64,000 nt of DNA from Epiperipatus broadwayi (taxonomy: Eukaryota > Onychophora > Udeonychophora > Euonychophora > Peripatidae), in assembly GCA_028023455.1 (NCBI GenBank), contig JAQFVV010012489.1, positions 1,644,381-1,708,380 of the forward strand, in the 5' to 3' direction. Every line of letters starts with the position of its first letter. Positions within the stretch are counted from its first letter, which is position 1. Positions 1 through 14,230 of the stretch are shown here, in pieces. Both the position numbers and the translations under genes were made by a program. A model generated the notes under the pieces. That model made no database searches. It had not been told where the DNA came from and was given only the letters and a program-made list of their open reading frames with translations.

Positions 1-301
1 ATTATGGTTTGCATAGTTAGTTATTATAACTTATGACTTTTTGATATCTGTTGGGTAGAAGTGAAATGCTAGCTAGAAATTGTATTAAAAGTATATTTGT
101 TAATGTTTATTAAGGCCCACCAAATATACTCTCATCCTTAATTAGTATTATGTATATGCAGATTCAGTATTTTAATGTAGATTAATAATTAATTTTAGCT
201 CTTAGAGTTAGCATAATTTTAATGCTAGTTTAAGAACTGGATTGTGTTAGTTTAGCAGAAAGAAGCTATCTGTTTAGGCACAATTAATTATATCGGAAGA
301 G

Positions 302-304
<3 letters not shown>
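1..304. other. Unannotated AT-rich DNA
   Basis: AT-rich sequence with no reading frame, RNA-like fold or repeat that I can recognise. Confidence 0.5.

Positions 305-362
<58 letters not shown>
305..362. repeat. (AT)n microsatellite
   Basis: An essentially pure AT dinucleotide run of about 29 units. It is self-complementary and probably length-variable between individuals. Confidence 0.97.
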
Positions 363-365
<3 letters not shown>

Positions 366-771
366 CATTTACTTGTGTTGTGTGTCTTTACTAAGTACAC
401 TTGTATATCACATCTTTCAGATGGATTTGCAGTGGAGGCCACCCCTGTCAATCTTAGTTCAGCTATCTTTTAGAACTAGAACATAAGGGTTCAGTCAATG
501 TTTGAATCCTGATTTCCTGAACTAGATATGTTCGTGTTAATAGTATCAAGCTATCTGGTCTTAGGGCACCAAATATTTGATGCTAGAGCCCATAAATAAT
601 TACTCATATGCGAACTTATTTTTAGTATTTTGCTTGGCATCATAGCATATATATGTGAATCTAAAGATAATCAGTTCTTTCCTCCTTATAATTAACTATC
701 CAGCATTAGTCTGAAACCCAATCTTGGTTACCAGGTTGAATCTGCTACATCTTGAGCTTACTATTTCTCAC
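363..771. other. Unannotated AT-rich DNA
   Basis: Unique-looking AT-rich sequence with stops in all frames. I see no gene or named repeat. Confidence 0.5.
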
Positions 772-1059
772 AATCTTATAACTGAATATTTATAAATACA
801 GTAATTAGATATATGTAAAATGTAACTTTAAAAATTTTAGCTGCTTAGAAGTGCTTTTGACTATTCCCATAGTCTTTGTTATAACTTTAAAAAATTTATC
901 CACTTAAGAGCACTTTCAACTATCATCATACTCTTTGTTAGTTGACAACTAACAAAGACTATGAGTATAGTCGAAAGTGCTCCTAAGAGGATAAAATTTT
1001 CAAAGTTATACTTTACATATATCTAATTACTGTATTTATAAATATTCAATTATAAGATT
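772..1059. repeat. Fold-back (inverted) repeat with an asymmetric arm
   Basis: The arms at 772-944 and 946-1059 are inverted copies that meet at a single central base within GTTAGTTGACAACTAAC. The outer about 50 bp and the inner about 60 bp of the left arm both match the right arm. The left arm is longer because it carries an extra diverged copy of a 60-bp block that begins TAACTTTAAAAA. The structure is typical of a non-autonomous fold-back or MITE-like element; no coding capacity is visible. Confidence 0.88.
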
Positions 1060-1088
1060 ATGTATATTGATTTGAAGAAATTCAGACA

Positions 1089-1152
1089 TAGAATTATATT
1101 ATATATCAGCCATTTTAGTGTAGAATTATATTATATATCAGCCATTTTAGTG
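1089..1152. repeat. Perfect 32-bp tandem duplication
   Basis: Two adjacent identical 32-bp units (1089-1120 and 1121-1152), each starting TAGAATTATATT and ending CCATTTTAGTG. The absence of divergence points to a recent duplication. Confidence 0.95.
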
Positions 1153-1689
1153 CTGCATTTGGTAACTATCTGGATGGATTATTAACTTGTAATATTGGCA
1201 AACCAATGGAAAATAGATTTGGCAATTAAAAAACTATAGGCATGATTTTATTAACCACACAAACAAATACATATATCTAATTTTAAATGTAAAGATGAGA
1301 CCGCTGTAATAATAATCTTATCCATTATGTAACACCTGGGTGTGTTAACCCACATATTAATACACTAAATTTAATGTCATTTTGTTTTTGTTTGAATTAT
1401 TTAATTATTTTAATAAACCTATTTAATTATAAACTTGTTTTCATGTCTGTTTGCTTTTATATGCTGAATATGCATTATTTAAGTTAAATTAATTAGCATA
1501 TTAAGTCTCTTTAAACTTTCAATAACAATTTATTTGCATTCCATTTAGGTCTAATTCTAGGTACATAAACAGCCACAATTGAAATCAATTACAACTTATG
1601 ACTTTTGTACAAGTAAAAAATGAGTGAAATAGTCTATCGATTAAACAATTCATAAAATTAAGATTCAGTAGAGCTGAATCCTTTGAGTA
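1153..1689. other. Unannotated AT-rich DNA
   Basis: AT-rich sequence with no convincing gene, RNA or repeat signature. Confidence 0.45.
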
Positions 1690-2350
1690 GAGTTCAATCA
1701 AGTTTTGATCTGGGATAGGGTCAATGGTGCACATGGATTTGAGACTGTCTGTAGGGTACAGATGGTTGAGATTGGTACAGTGGTGTGACTAAAGTCTAAA
1801 CTGTCCCCATGTCTGATCCACTAACCAGGGTTGAACAGTGTGTTTATCATCCTCTTTAATTTTACACAGAATATTGAAGAATAGTTTATCAATGGGGTGG
1901 CCATAACCTTTATTGAATGTGACTCTACAGCTGACTGACCAGATTGAAAAGTTTATAAACATGGCAAGATGTATCAATGCAATGTTTCTTTTTTTCAAAT
2001 GCAGGCTTGAGCATAATGTAGGCAGGGTCTGAATTGTTGGTTCTATTCAGTGAGAGATTACATAGGTATATCCATGATGTGCAATGATCAAGAATGTAGA
2101 CCATGGACTCCTCCTGCCTCATGCATAAAGGGCAGAAGGGGTCGATATTATATCCCCTTTGATAACAAAGGAAAGCTGCAATAGGAAGAGCCCAAGGTTG
2201 ACCTTCAGGAGAAAGTCAACAAACATGACTGAGTTTGAGTAATTTTGTTATCTTTGAGAGTTGTGGTAGTCCAATTGAAAGTACATTACCAGTTTTGGTT
2301 TTTCCCCCTGAAACCAATTGGTAGACTTGCGAGTAGGATAGTTTAATCTG
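1690..2350 (-). pseudogene. LINE remnant: C-terminal end of a non-LTR retrotransposon ORF
   Basis: This block is clearly more GC-rich than its surroundings and reads as coding sequence on the minus strand. The best stretch is 2081-2134, translating as CPLCMRQEESMVYILDHC. That is the C-x2-C...E...(H)...C finger found near the C-terminus of many non-LTR reverse transcriptase proteins. The usual histidine before ILDHC is replaced by tyrosine. The frame continues upstream as GYNIDPF and downstream through short pieces separated by stops and frameshifts. No reverse transcriptase catalytic motif is present, so only the 3' part of the ORF survives. The clade is uncertain; finger and spacing recall R2- or CR1-like LINEs. 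It is a 5'-truncated dead copy. Confidence 0.62.
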
Positions 2351-2707
2351 GTAGTCTCTTTAAACTTTTAGTTAAATTGCTAATTTCCCTTGAGTCTCAT
2401 GTTTTTCCCTGTTCAGAGCCAGCTCATTGAAAAAAATTGAAATGAGTATAACCTCAGAAATGTTATTCATCATGTGTTAGATCACAGAATACTGGTAAAT
2501 GAGTTAAAGCTTGGTTAGATTTGGGATCTCACCATCTCATTTCAGTCAACTTTGGTGTATTTTGCCTGGACTCTGTATTTTGTTACATGAATATACAAAT
2601 CTGACCATCACAATATATAAATATAATTTAAAAATACATGAAATTTTCTCACACCTTATTGAATATATAAGTCTTAATATTATAAACTATCTAACATAAA
2701 ATAACAG

Positions 2708-2962
2708 GGCAGAATAATTTTTCACCATCTCTATGTCACTTACTATAGTCTTTAGTAAGTCATAATAGATGCCACATAATAGTATTATTAAATCCCTATC
2801 CTCACTATCCTATTCAACATCCCCAGACTAATTTCAAGCTTATGGTTTTCATTGGTGAGACAGCACAGACTATGAATTTAATAAGCACTATCATTTTGCA
2901 TCTATTATCATTCACTAAAGCTTACAGTAAGTGGTATAAAGATGGTGAAAAATTATGCTGCT
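2708..2962. repeat. Fold-back repeat, about 87-bp arms
   Basis: The arm at 2708-2793 (core AATTTTTCACCATCT) is repeated inverted at 2875-2962, around a spacer of about 80 bp. The arms have diverged slightly. There is no coding potential; it is probably a MITE-like element. Confidence 0.85.
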
Positions 2963-4087
2963 ATAAAAGTAATATGTAAGTTAAGGTCATGTGATGAAGT
3001 CAGATGACACTTTAATGGTCTATATAAAATAAAAATTCTCTACACTATACATATTTTTCAACTCTGTAGTTTTATTGGATGTGCTACAGGACATTAATGT
3101 TTATAAACCATATTATATTAGTGGCCTATTTTTATATATAAATATCTCAAGGCAAATTTCTTAATTTTTAAAGGATGAATTTATTAAAACACACATTTAC
3201 ATGCTCAAGTTTTTATTTTCATCTCAATTTTATTTATGCTAGTAGATGATTGCAATGTGATGAAAGACAAGGGATTCAATGATAAAAAATAATAAAACTT
3301 TGAAAATATTCTCTCATAAATATATATATCAGACAAAACATTTTCAACTTTACATTAATTGGTAAACATCACTATCATATTTTGTTTATTTACATTATAC
3401 TTGCAATTTAATGATTATTTATTACACACATAATATAGCAATGGAAATATTCATTCATTCATGTAAGACTGCAAGTACTACATGATATATGATTAATGTC
3501 ACTTTATCAGTTCCATTCATTACTTAAATTGTTATACAGAAGATAGATATGGAATCCTCACCAATATTGTATTAAGATATTAGAAAAATTTCATTTAAGA
3601 ATGCCACTTAAAATTTCTAATAATATGATAGCAAAATAGCAAGACTCATCCAAATGGCCATACAGGTCACAGTAGTAAAATCACATCTTCATTAAATTGG
3701 ATATAACATAAAAATATAGATATTGTAAAAACATTTTAATAATGAACTTGGATATGGTTTACATGGGAAAGTCATCTCCTATTTATGCCATAAAAATAAT
3801 CTCAAAAACATTTTTAAAAAGTACAATATTCATGGCTTTCAATACAAATATATGGCAAAGGAAAGACTACAGTGAAGAGTTACAGTTAGACAAGATATTG
3901 AAATCTTTTATAAAATAAGTTTGCTTCAGAAGAAATTAAAAGACAGCATTGCAAAATATCAAAAAAATGATGGGCTAATGTGTTCTATATGAGGACATGT
4001 TTGTGAATTATAGATTGGTCTTATATAATCATTGCAATATTCATCTCCAGTATTTTCCTGAATGTTTGTGAAGATGGTGTTTTAGTT
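2963..4087. other. Unannotated AT-rich DNA
   Basis: About 1.1 kb of AT-rich sequence with no supported gene, RNA or repeat. Confidence 0.45.
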
Positions 4088-4800
4088 GTATTTATACATT
4101 GGACTATTTCCATCATCTAATATGAGTATTGAATGTCTTTAGAAAAATTTAGCTTTACTTAAATATTCCAAATGCATTCAATTGTTAGTATTAGCACACA
4201 GGTTAGTATATGCAGGTTACTATATGCAGATACTAACATTTGTGCTATTACTAACAGATGAATGTATTTAAAATATTTACAATTATTCAAATGGAAGTCA
4301 GTCTCCGATAATGTGCTATTTCTTAAATATTATAAATCTACTTGCATTCTCTCCTCCTGGTAAGAGTTTAAAAAACAAGTAAATCACTTAAGTTTAGAGT
4401 GTACATTCTATATGCACCAACTCTTACAGACCATGATTAAATCAGGGCTTGAGTCTATTGTGTGCCTGATGTTATAATCAAATATTCAATTGTACAAATC
4501 TATTTAACATTAGGCACACAATAGACTGAAGCCCTGTCTGTAAGAGTTGGTGTATATAGAATGCACGCTCTAAACTTAAGTGATTCACTTAAGTTTTTTA
4601 AACTCTTGCCAGTGGGAGAATGCGCATAGATTTATAATATTTAAGAAATAGCACATTATCAGAGATTGGCTTCCATTTGAATAATTTCAAAGTTTTCAAT
4701 GCTTTATAATAATAGGTTTGAATATTTACATAAAATTAAATTTTTCTGAAGACATTCAATACTCATATTAGATGAAGGAAATAGTCCAACATATAAATAC
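4088..4800. repeat. Large fold-back repeat (about 0.7 kb) with a nested insertion in one arm
   Basis: The left arm (4088-4473) and right arm (4504-4800) are inverted copies ending in matching GTATTTATA termini. Long near-identical blocks include one around GCACACAATAGACT beside the centre. The left arm is longer because of a segment at about 4155-4290. That segment is itself palindromic (GTTAGTATTAGCACA inverted as TGTGCTATTACTAAC) and has no counterpart on the right. No ORF is present. Confidence 0.9.
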
Positions 4801-4975
4801 AATTCATCTCTAGTGTATTACTTTGTATTATTATTTGCTTTAATAAATTAAATTAAATTATGATTACTGTAATTATTACTACTGCTACTATTTTTTTTTT
4901 CTGGAGTCGTAATGGTCACACTTATAAGCTAGAACTATTAATAACTAATTTAAACATTTTATATTCATATCATAA

Positions 4976-4978
<3 letters not shown>

Positions 4979-5033
<55 letters not shown>
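4979..5033. repeat. (TA)n microsatellite
   Basis: A pure TA dinucleotide run of about 27 units. Confidence 0.97.
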
Positions 5034-5036
<3 letters not shown>

Positions 5037-8000
5037 CCATTATATTATGTTTTGCATATACATGAATAAATAAAACTATAAAAAAGATTATGCAAAACAT
5101 ATTGTATTAATGAATACAAAAAAAAGACAACTTATTACTTCTTGTTTTATTGTCTATCTCAGTATAGCATATACATTATGCTAAGGATGGCAATAAAATA
5201 TTGCTGAAGACGCTTTTTTAAATATTATGCTATTTATTGTAATCTTTTCATTTGTATTTTTTTATACATGCAAATATATTTTAATACATGCACACTCTGA
5301 AAATACATAATATTGCTTTGCGATGCTTATATATAAAGTATTTTAACATGGCTGGAAAGTGTTCAAGACCTCTAGTCATTTGACAAGAAAAGAAAGCTAA
5401 AATACATGTATAGAATGAGAAGACTGACATATTATTTTTTGTTGGATAACAATTTGCAATGATATAATTATACATGTAATGGAATTTGATAAAAATCCAT
5501 AAATTGTTTATTTATCCCCTCTCTCCTCCTAAAATATCGATTTATACATATATAAATTGAAATAACTATTTCGTGGATTACAAAATTTGCATACAAGCAT
5601 TGTTACTGAAACAGTTTTGATAATAAAACAATTTTAATTAATTAAATAGGTTAAACAATGTTAATGTCAAATGCTTAAGTATTAGCAATGAGAAATGCAT
5701 ATAGATAAAATACTATGAAATAGAAAAATCATATTACAATATTAATCATGAACATGATTTTATCTATTAACAAATAAACCTTTGCAAGTGAAATTCATCT
5801 AGATTTTAACAACACACACACACACATATATATATATATTATAACCTACTCACACATCACCACTCATGTACATTATATGAGCAAATGCCCAGGGCACTAG
5901 ATCTATTAATGAATAGAACGATTTATCACTTTATCTGATTCATAATTAATGCTGAGACTCTTTTACTTATGTTTATCTTACAGCTTTGCTCAGTGGGAGG
6001 TTACAGAAAGTTCATAACATATAGAGAATATAAATAAATGAAGGAAGAAATACTATAAGCTATCAAATAAAATATAAAGCTTATTTATTAATTAACCAAA
6101 TGATATAGGCTAGCAGAGTTTTATTTATTCCCTCTAACAAAATATAATTTCAATTTGATCTCTTCCATCATCCAGTTACACTCTATAATAGCTCAATATA
6201 ACTCTGACAGAATAGAAAAGCACAACACTAAATAACTCTATTGTCCAGCACCTCTTAATCTAAATAGCTGAATCAATGTTGATCTAGGAACACAAAATCA
6301 GATCTCAGGGAATCTATAACACAGTTAGACTAAGAACTATATTAGCCAGTAATTTATAACTCTAAATTATAATAAGATATAATGAAATAAATTAAATAAT
6401 GTTTACTGGGCTAATGATTAGATAGTGAAGGAGATAGGGTATCTTTTAATCTCACATCATCATCTAACTAATTACTTTAACTAGGCAACACTTTTATAAG
6501 TTTATCATGTGGTAAAATATTTCATGTAATGTTTGGATCTAGGAAACAATATTATCAGATTTTAGCATATTTAATATCATAGCCATAAAACAATATATTT
6601 TATTTTTGTAATAGATGTATGAAATATGGAGATGTGGAAACCAGAATTCGAATGCATATAAGAACAACTCGAGACACAGTTTTAAATAATAAACAAAGTT
6701 TTTATTTACACTCAAGGTTTAGTTAAAATAATTAATATCAGAATAAGACTTTTGTCTTAATTTTAAAATTTACAAGCAAATTTATTAGTTGAAATTTAGG
6801 ATTATGCCCATTACATATTACATAATTTATTATTGACATTTTTATAAATGTAAATTAGCTAACAAATTATACCTTAATATTCTGACTTTGAATATCCAGG
6901 CTATCTAAATAATTGTTATCAAAATACAACACTGAATAAATCATACATTATATTATTGGGCACAATATACACTTTTGGAGAGGATATACTATCAATCGTT
7001 GGAATAAAACAAATTAATACATTTGTCTATCAAGAGAGCAACTTTAAATAATCTTAATTAAATAATCACTTTAAATACCTACAATTTCAGGCATACAAAA
7101 TAAAATATAAACAAATACTAATCATACGGATGATTTGATGATTTCTAACTTATGGCAAATTCAACATGATATACTGTATAATGTTTATTTTCAGATATAT
7201 AAACTTAGCAATATTATACCTTTATATCCACGACATTATTTACATTATGCGTGTGTGTTACATCCCATGCAATAATAACAGAAAACAATATTTCTACACA
7301 TTATCAATTTATTCAGGAATTATTAAATAATTATTTAATTTCGGACAATGTCATACATCTACCAGCAAATAGAACACTACATCTATTCTAATATTCAATA
7401 AAGAATTTAAATTAACTATTTATCTGACCACTGACTGAATTACACAGAGCTATATTTTATGATAATACAGACTATACGTTCAAGAGGAGTCCAGCACATG
7501 AGGAGCAAACAAACTCTCTAACTAATATATCAACAATAACTTATTTGAATCTAAAATACACTATTAGTGGAATTTTTCTTGTCACCAAACAAACAATGGA
7601 AAAATGTTAGTTGACTTCATAAATATTGTCTCATAATACATACGTATGCAATCAAAAATAGGCTCTACTCATGGAAAAATACTTAAAAATATACTAAGGG
7701 GAAAAATCTTTCATCCCTACAAACATAGAATGTATCAAGAATAACTTCCTTTTTCACAGCTCTTCTACATATCTAGCATTATACACTGGCAGATAAATAT
7801 GCACAGATAAATCACTCATTCCTTCAATTCTTTAGAATATGACAACATCTGAAATTTATATTGAGAAATAGCTAAAAACTAAATGTTTATTAAGTAAATA
7901 TAATAATTGCACAAAATAAACACACACATGCACAAATACAAGTATGAAAAACAATTCTAAGTTATATAATATGCGAAAGTTATGACAGATAAATAACATA

Positions 8001-9601
8001 TTAAAAAATAAATTTTTATCTTAAATGAGACATTCAATTGCTTCAAATTTAAATAATATTAATTATTATGAATGGGTTTTATACTTTAAACAGCAATAAT
8101 CTAATACATTAAGTTTTTATTACCTCTAACCTAATATTCTTTCTTTTTTTTTTCTAGCTACTCTTGAAATTAACTCTCACTTCGAGATAAAAAAGCGATA
8201 TATAAGATTGAATCCTCTTTAATAATATACCCAAAATATATATGGTTCATTTTCAAATAAAAGAAAACAAATCATATTTAAGCAATAAGATTTTACTAGC
8301 ATATTCATCGTTTTTGTGGATGTGCTATCCTGAGAAGTTCTCGAAGCTTGCAAATTAAATAAACATATAATATTAAATACATACAACACTAAATCTGTCT
8401 AACTATCTATGATATATATACTATTAACAATAAATAGTAAAAAAAAGAGTCATTCTTCTTTTAACTTGGAAAAAAATATATATTCACTTGCAAAGTTCCT
8501 TTTCAAGCTTAATAAATGATCCGGAGATGAATTCCAAAATGAGTGTGTGTTTAAATATGAATATGAAACATAAAATAAGTTCTTGTAGGACAAAACAGTT
8601 ATAATTCACAATTAATTTAGTAAACATCCAATATCCTTTAGCCATAAGCTAATACAGTTTACTTATATATCACACATAACGATAAATATTTATAATAATA
8701 AATACGTGGAAAGACAGTTTCAGCTATTAATTGGTATATTCTGTTATTTATTTTTAAACACATCTAGGGTATTTAATTCAAATGATAACTTAACATATTT
8801 TTCTGCAGAAAATATTCACTTTCATAATTTATAGATTGGTATTTGCATTATTAACTTTAATAAGTTGCTGATAATTGTTCACATGCAATTTGTATTTCCT
8901 TAAACATTAACACATATATCCATATATCGAAGAGAACAAAAATATGTAATATTAAAGTCCTTCTATTCGATTTAGACATCTATATTTGGTAAGTAGTAGT
9001 AATTAATTATTCTGGGTAAGTCATATCTATATTTCTTTAATAAAACACATATTATTTTATATGCATAAAATAAGATATAAAGTTAGCATTCCACAATAAT
9101 TATTAAATATCAAACACATAATCAAGTACATGTATCCTTTTAAATTTTAACTTCACTTTTGTATACGTAAAATATAAGTTAAACAGAGAGCTTATCAAGG
9201 TAAATTTTGTTAAAAAAGTCTGCATATACTTCCATGACCACAAAACATTATAGACATCACACATGGGACTTAAAAATTATAAAGTTCTTGCATTTTGATA
9301 TTCTTTTTAATGGAGATAAATAAAAGTAAATGAAATGAAGTAAGTTTAACATTATAAAAGCACATCTTTAAACAAAATGAAAGTGTTAATTTAAATGTTT
9401 TAATTAGACAAAGGAGGAGAGATTGATACCTTTATATTTTTATTCAGCCATTCCTCCTATAAAGCTTAAACGTCTGGAGTTCCAATAATGAGCTTCATGA
9501 AAAGGCTGTTTTAAAGTTTCACATTAAACTGTTTTGGAAGAGATATAATTGATAGTAGCAGAAAATAAAAAGTACACTTGTTGAAATTACAAAAGATAAT
9601 G

Positions 9602-9606
<5 letters not shown>
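5034..9606. other. AT-rich DNA without recognisable genes
   Basis: About 4.6 kb of very AT-rich sequence. Apart from a short (CA)n/(TA)n run at 5811-5840, I see no coding, RNA or repeat structure. Open frames here are short and have random-looking composition. Confidence 0.5.
5811..5840. repeat. Compound (CA)n(TA)n microsatellite
   Basis: A short CA dinucleotide run passes directly into a TA run. Confidence 0.9.

Positions 9607-9638
<32 letters not shown>
9607..9638. repeat. (ATT)n microsatellite
   Basis: About ten trinucleotide units of ATT. Confidence 0.95.
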
Positions 9639-12600
9639 GCTATCAGTTAAAAAAAAGAATCTCCCCACCAATCAAAAAGGTCACCTGATCAGCAGAAGCT
9701 TTACACCCACATTTTTTTCTTTTTTAATCAATTAATTAATATTCAAAAAATCTTTTCTAAAAAAAAAATATTTTGACCTTCACAATGAAATCAAGTCAAA
9801 TAAAACAAAAAAAAATGAACTTTTTTTTTTATAACTTTGAAACAAATGAATATCAATCAACTATTAAGTAAATGGTTTATAATATTATTTAGATTAGCCA
9901 AATAATTTACTAATTCAAATATCCATTAATCATTAAAGAAGATATATTTTTGCAAAATTATTAAAGATAATTACTGTAATTTAAATGTTTTATTATAAGT
10001 GTAATATGGTTTATTGCAATTAGAATATGAAATGAAAATGAGATAATGACAACATTCATACACATATGCTGCTGTGTGAATATTAAATTATTCTAACCAA
10101 AACATACCTAATATGTCTATGGGTTAAACCTGGCTATAATATTAGTAAAAGGGATAGGTGTCAATGAATAATAAATCAGAAAACCATTCAACAAACACTA
10201 ACACTATCTTATAAATAAATAAAAAACAAACTTTGCATCAATCCAACTACTATCATAACACTTTCTGTAATAATCCATCCCCTTCCCTGTATTAAACACT
10301 ATCAAAATATAATAATAACAATAAATGCTTGAAAAATTGCTAACCAAAATGCACAGTTGGCTCACATAGGAGTTTTTGAACCATTAATAGAAAAATTTTA
10401 AAGTGTTAAGGCTATTTCATTTTTTTTAGTACAATGCAGTTATTCATTATTGATGTAACACAGCTTAATTACTTGTGCCCATTCAGAGGGTCACAATATA
10501 TAATAAAATAGCTTTCTCATAATTCACTTCAAAAATTAACCACCTTTTTCACCAAAAAAGTCTTTATAGGCGCTAGATCTTAAATTTATGGAATATGATT
10601 CAGTTCTGTCACATCTTCTGTTCAAACCATAATAACAATTATTTTTTTATTTTCATATTTTACTGCTTTATACTTTATATGTCTTCATGTAAAGAAGGTC
10701 ACATGTATTTACAAATAGAATACTTATTTTGAAACCCAGAAATTTGAAACTACTACATTTTGAACAATGTTATGTTGATCATCACAAATGTCATAAATAT
10801 ATTATATATAAAATCTATATTTTCCATAGTGCATTCATAAATCATAAAACTGAATTAATAAAAAATCAAGTCAAAGAGAGAATTGTCCACATGCCATGTG
10901 AATATCTGTAATATCTATTGACTCCCATTTGTATTTACTATGTAAAATTATTGAAAGGTAATTCTATGCAAAAAGTTCATTTTCATATCAAATGAGAACA
11001 GACAACAAAACATGATGATACATATTATGTAAATACAACTATGTCAGCCATGTTTACATAGCAAAGATAATTTGTAGACCACTCTTTTATTTAAAAAAAA
11101 AGGTGAATTTTTCAGTTGATTCATAAGCTGCGTTAATAATGTTCATATATTGATTTGAAACTATGCTTAACATCTCAAAGCAAAAAAAAAATAGATTCTA
11201 GAAAGGTTCATTTTCAAAACAAGTGATAAATAAAACCATAAGCTGGCAACTCCTAATATCCAGCACAAATATCAGTATTTAAATATAGCAAAAATGTTAT
11301 GAGTAATCAAGTAAATATATGTAGAATTTAAATTTTCTTATTTTTATAATAATAAATAATCATAATCTTGTAAACGTCAACAAATATAAAAGATAGAATG
11401 ATACTAATCCATTTTTTTTAGCTCTGTTGTTATATAAGTATGAATTAAAATAATAGGCAAAATTCACCCATCCAAAAACTAACCTCATTCTATCGTTTTG
11501 TAGTTGTTGACGCTTACATAACTCAGTGGGAAGTACGTTTACTTCCGTTTCAATTAACTTTTTTTTTTTTAATAGTAAAATTACATTAATACATTATATA
11601 ATATTTGCAAATAAATTATATTTAATTTTCTTGAATTAACTTTGTTAACTTAATTTTTCTTTAATAAATATTTTTTTAAAACAATGTGTACAGGAAATCT
11701 TTTTAAACATTTTTTCTCTTTACTAATATTATATCATTATTACTCAAGAGCAATTTTTGCCCCATATGTAATTCAACATTTTTTTGTAATCAAATAAATA
11801 TAAATAAATGATTTTTAAAAGCTAATTGACTTTGAAAACAATGTTCACTAAAGGATTGTATTTAAATAATACCTTACATTACTTTTAATTTTTACGTTTT
11901 TATTCTGCAGTTATAATTACAATTTGAACTGCATATTATTTGTGAATCTGAAAAAGCATTAACAAAGAATCAAGAACTTCAAAATAATGGCATTAACTCT
12001 ATGTTTTACTATATACATAAACCAACTTTGAAATGGATTATCACGGGGCAAAATCATTAACATTTTCTAAAATAATGAAAGAAAAATTATGCATAAGTTT
12101 TCTATTTTCAGATGATGATGGATATTTGGTTGCCAACAAATATTAGTAGTTAATTGATGATACTATAAGTTAATGCTTCCTGAAAAAATGTTCAAATTTA
12201 TAGAAAGGCCTGAATTCAAATTTAAGGCATATGTATGGCAGGAGATATACTATAGTTGGATTGCGAAGCCCTTACACACATACAATATAAATTCATGTTT
12301 GTGGCTAAAATACAATTACTCATTATATATATTATGTAAAAGATTAGTTAAGAATCATTAAATCAGAAATGTAATGATAGGATAAGAATGGAAAAGGATT
12401 TCTTGTTAAATTCTCCCATAAAAAATTATAAGCAAAAATTATCAGTTTAGTTAACTAAATAAATATATTGTGTTCAGTTTATAAATTTGGTGTTCAAACA
12501 TATGTAACTAAATGTAAGAATAATAAATGAATAACAAACACTTCTTACCAGTAACATCATTTTATTTCTGCAGTTAGATGATTGTAAAGATTTTGTTAAA

Positions 12601-14230
12601 ATATTAAAAGAAATCAAAAAGTAAAGTTAAATCATAAATAAAAGTTCAAATCTGAGGATATTGTAATTTTTATTCAGTCTATTATGGAAGATCCTCAATA
12701 TTCTAATTATCTTTGCAGTATTACAATTAATCTTTACCTGACTGTACTAAAGGTCATTCTGTTGTACACATATCATGATACATATATACAATCAGTGATT
12801 TCAACACTGACCAATTACCTGTATACAACTTTATAATCACATCACTTCAAATTTATTACTATCAAAGGAGTTTGAAATAAGTTCTTATATTGTTTTAAAT
12901 AATATTACACTTTTGATTGTTTTTTTTAACATGAAACATATCCTATTGGATCTTATTTTCCTGTAGTTCTTATACTTCATATGTACATGATGCCAAATTT
13001 GATTATTTAATTATCTTACCTACTGGCTTATACTGTTATATAATATATGACTATTCCACTTTATCTTGATAAACTTTATTTTGCTGCATAGATACAGCAG
13101 CTTCATTACTACCATCATATTATACATGAACAAGGACAATCTAACTTTAGAATAAGAAAGAAAGACAATAATATAAAAAATACAAAATTAAATTATGAGT
13201 TTTGCTATGATTACACAAAACAATCTGTGAAACACAAATATTTATTTTATATTCTTTTTATTTGTTTATTTGGTATTTTGTAGTGTTGACTTTTAATTTC
13301 TGTTATACAAATATGTCTACATACCTCACACAATCATTGTTTAATACATTTTACACCTCATGATAAACTGTTTTTCAACTTCTGCTGCAAAATTTTTGGA
13401 AATACTTTACCATTTTGATTAATTGTCTATTTCCAGTGACTCTTATCATCTAAATAAAAGCAAGCAATGATGTATCTATTTCAGAATATCTTTGAGGTAA
13501 TCTTCATAACAGAAGGTCTGATTTTCCAATGAAAAAAGTTCACTATAAAATATGTTTTCATTAAGTTATTATTTATTTGTTTTAAATGTCCAATCCAAAT
13601 AACATGTGCCTTTAATTATAGTACTTTAATATATTCACATCCATCATATTCTTAAGTGAAAAGGGTCATTGTCTTATAACAAAAAAAAACTATCCATGTT
13701 TTACTTCCTTATAATAAATTGTTCAAAATAATAGCTCTACATTCAACTAATTAACACATTATAGCTTTTAACTTCTTAAACATAGCAAGAACACATTGGT
13801 CTTTGCATTGCCCTTTGAAGCTGAAGTTTACTGTTCTAATTCATACTCATATTCATATTTTAATTCATACTATCCGAAAAAAGTTCCTGAAAATGTTCTT
13901 CTATTATTGTATAATTAAAAATTAAATTTTTGAATATTAATATATAAATTTATAAAAAAGCAATGAATATATCAATATAATGGACTTTTTTTATTTCCAT
14001 TTTTGATGATTTTATATATAATTTACAATTTTAATAAACTACTATATAAACACCAAACTACTTTTCTAAATAAAATATGATCTCATTGACCTGTTTCATT
14101 CAGTATTTTAGATTACTACATTTACATATATACATTATTTAATGTCAACATAGATATAGCGTAATATTTGTTTGAAAGTTTGAGATGATAGTATTTTAAT
14201 TATAATTGTACTTTCAATTATTTCCATCTG
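9639..14230. other. AT-rich DNA without recognisable genes
   Basis: About 4.6 kb of AT-rich sequence with many homopolymer runs. Open frames such as 10729-10911 and 12173-12361 are about 60 codons long, have no recognisable motif and look like chance. Confidence 0.5.
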
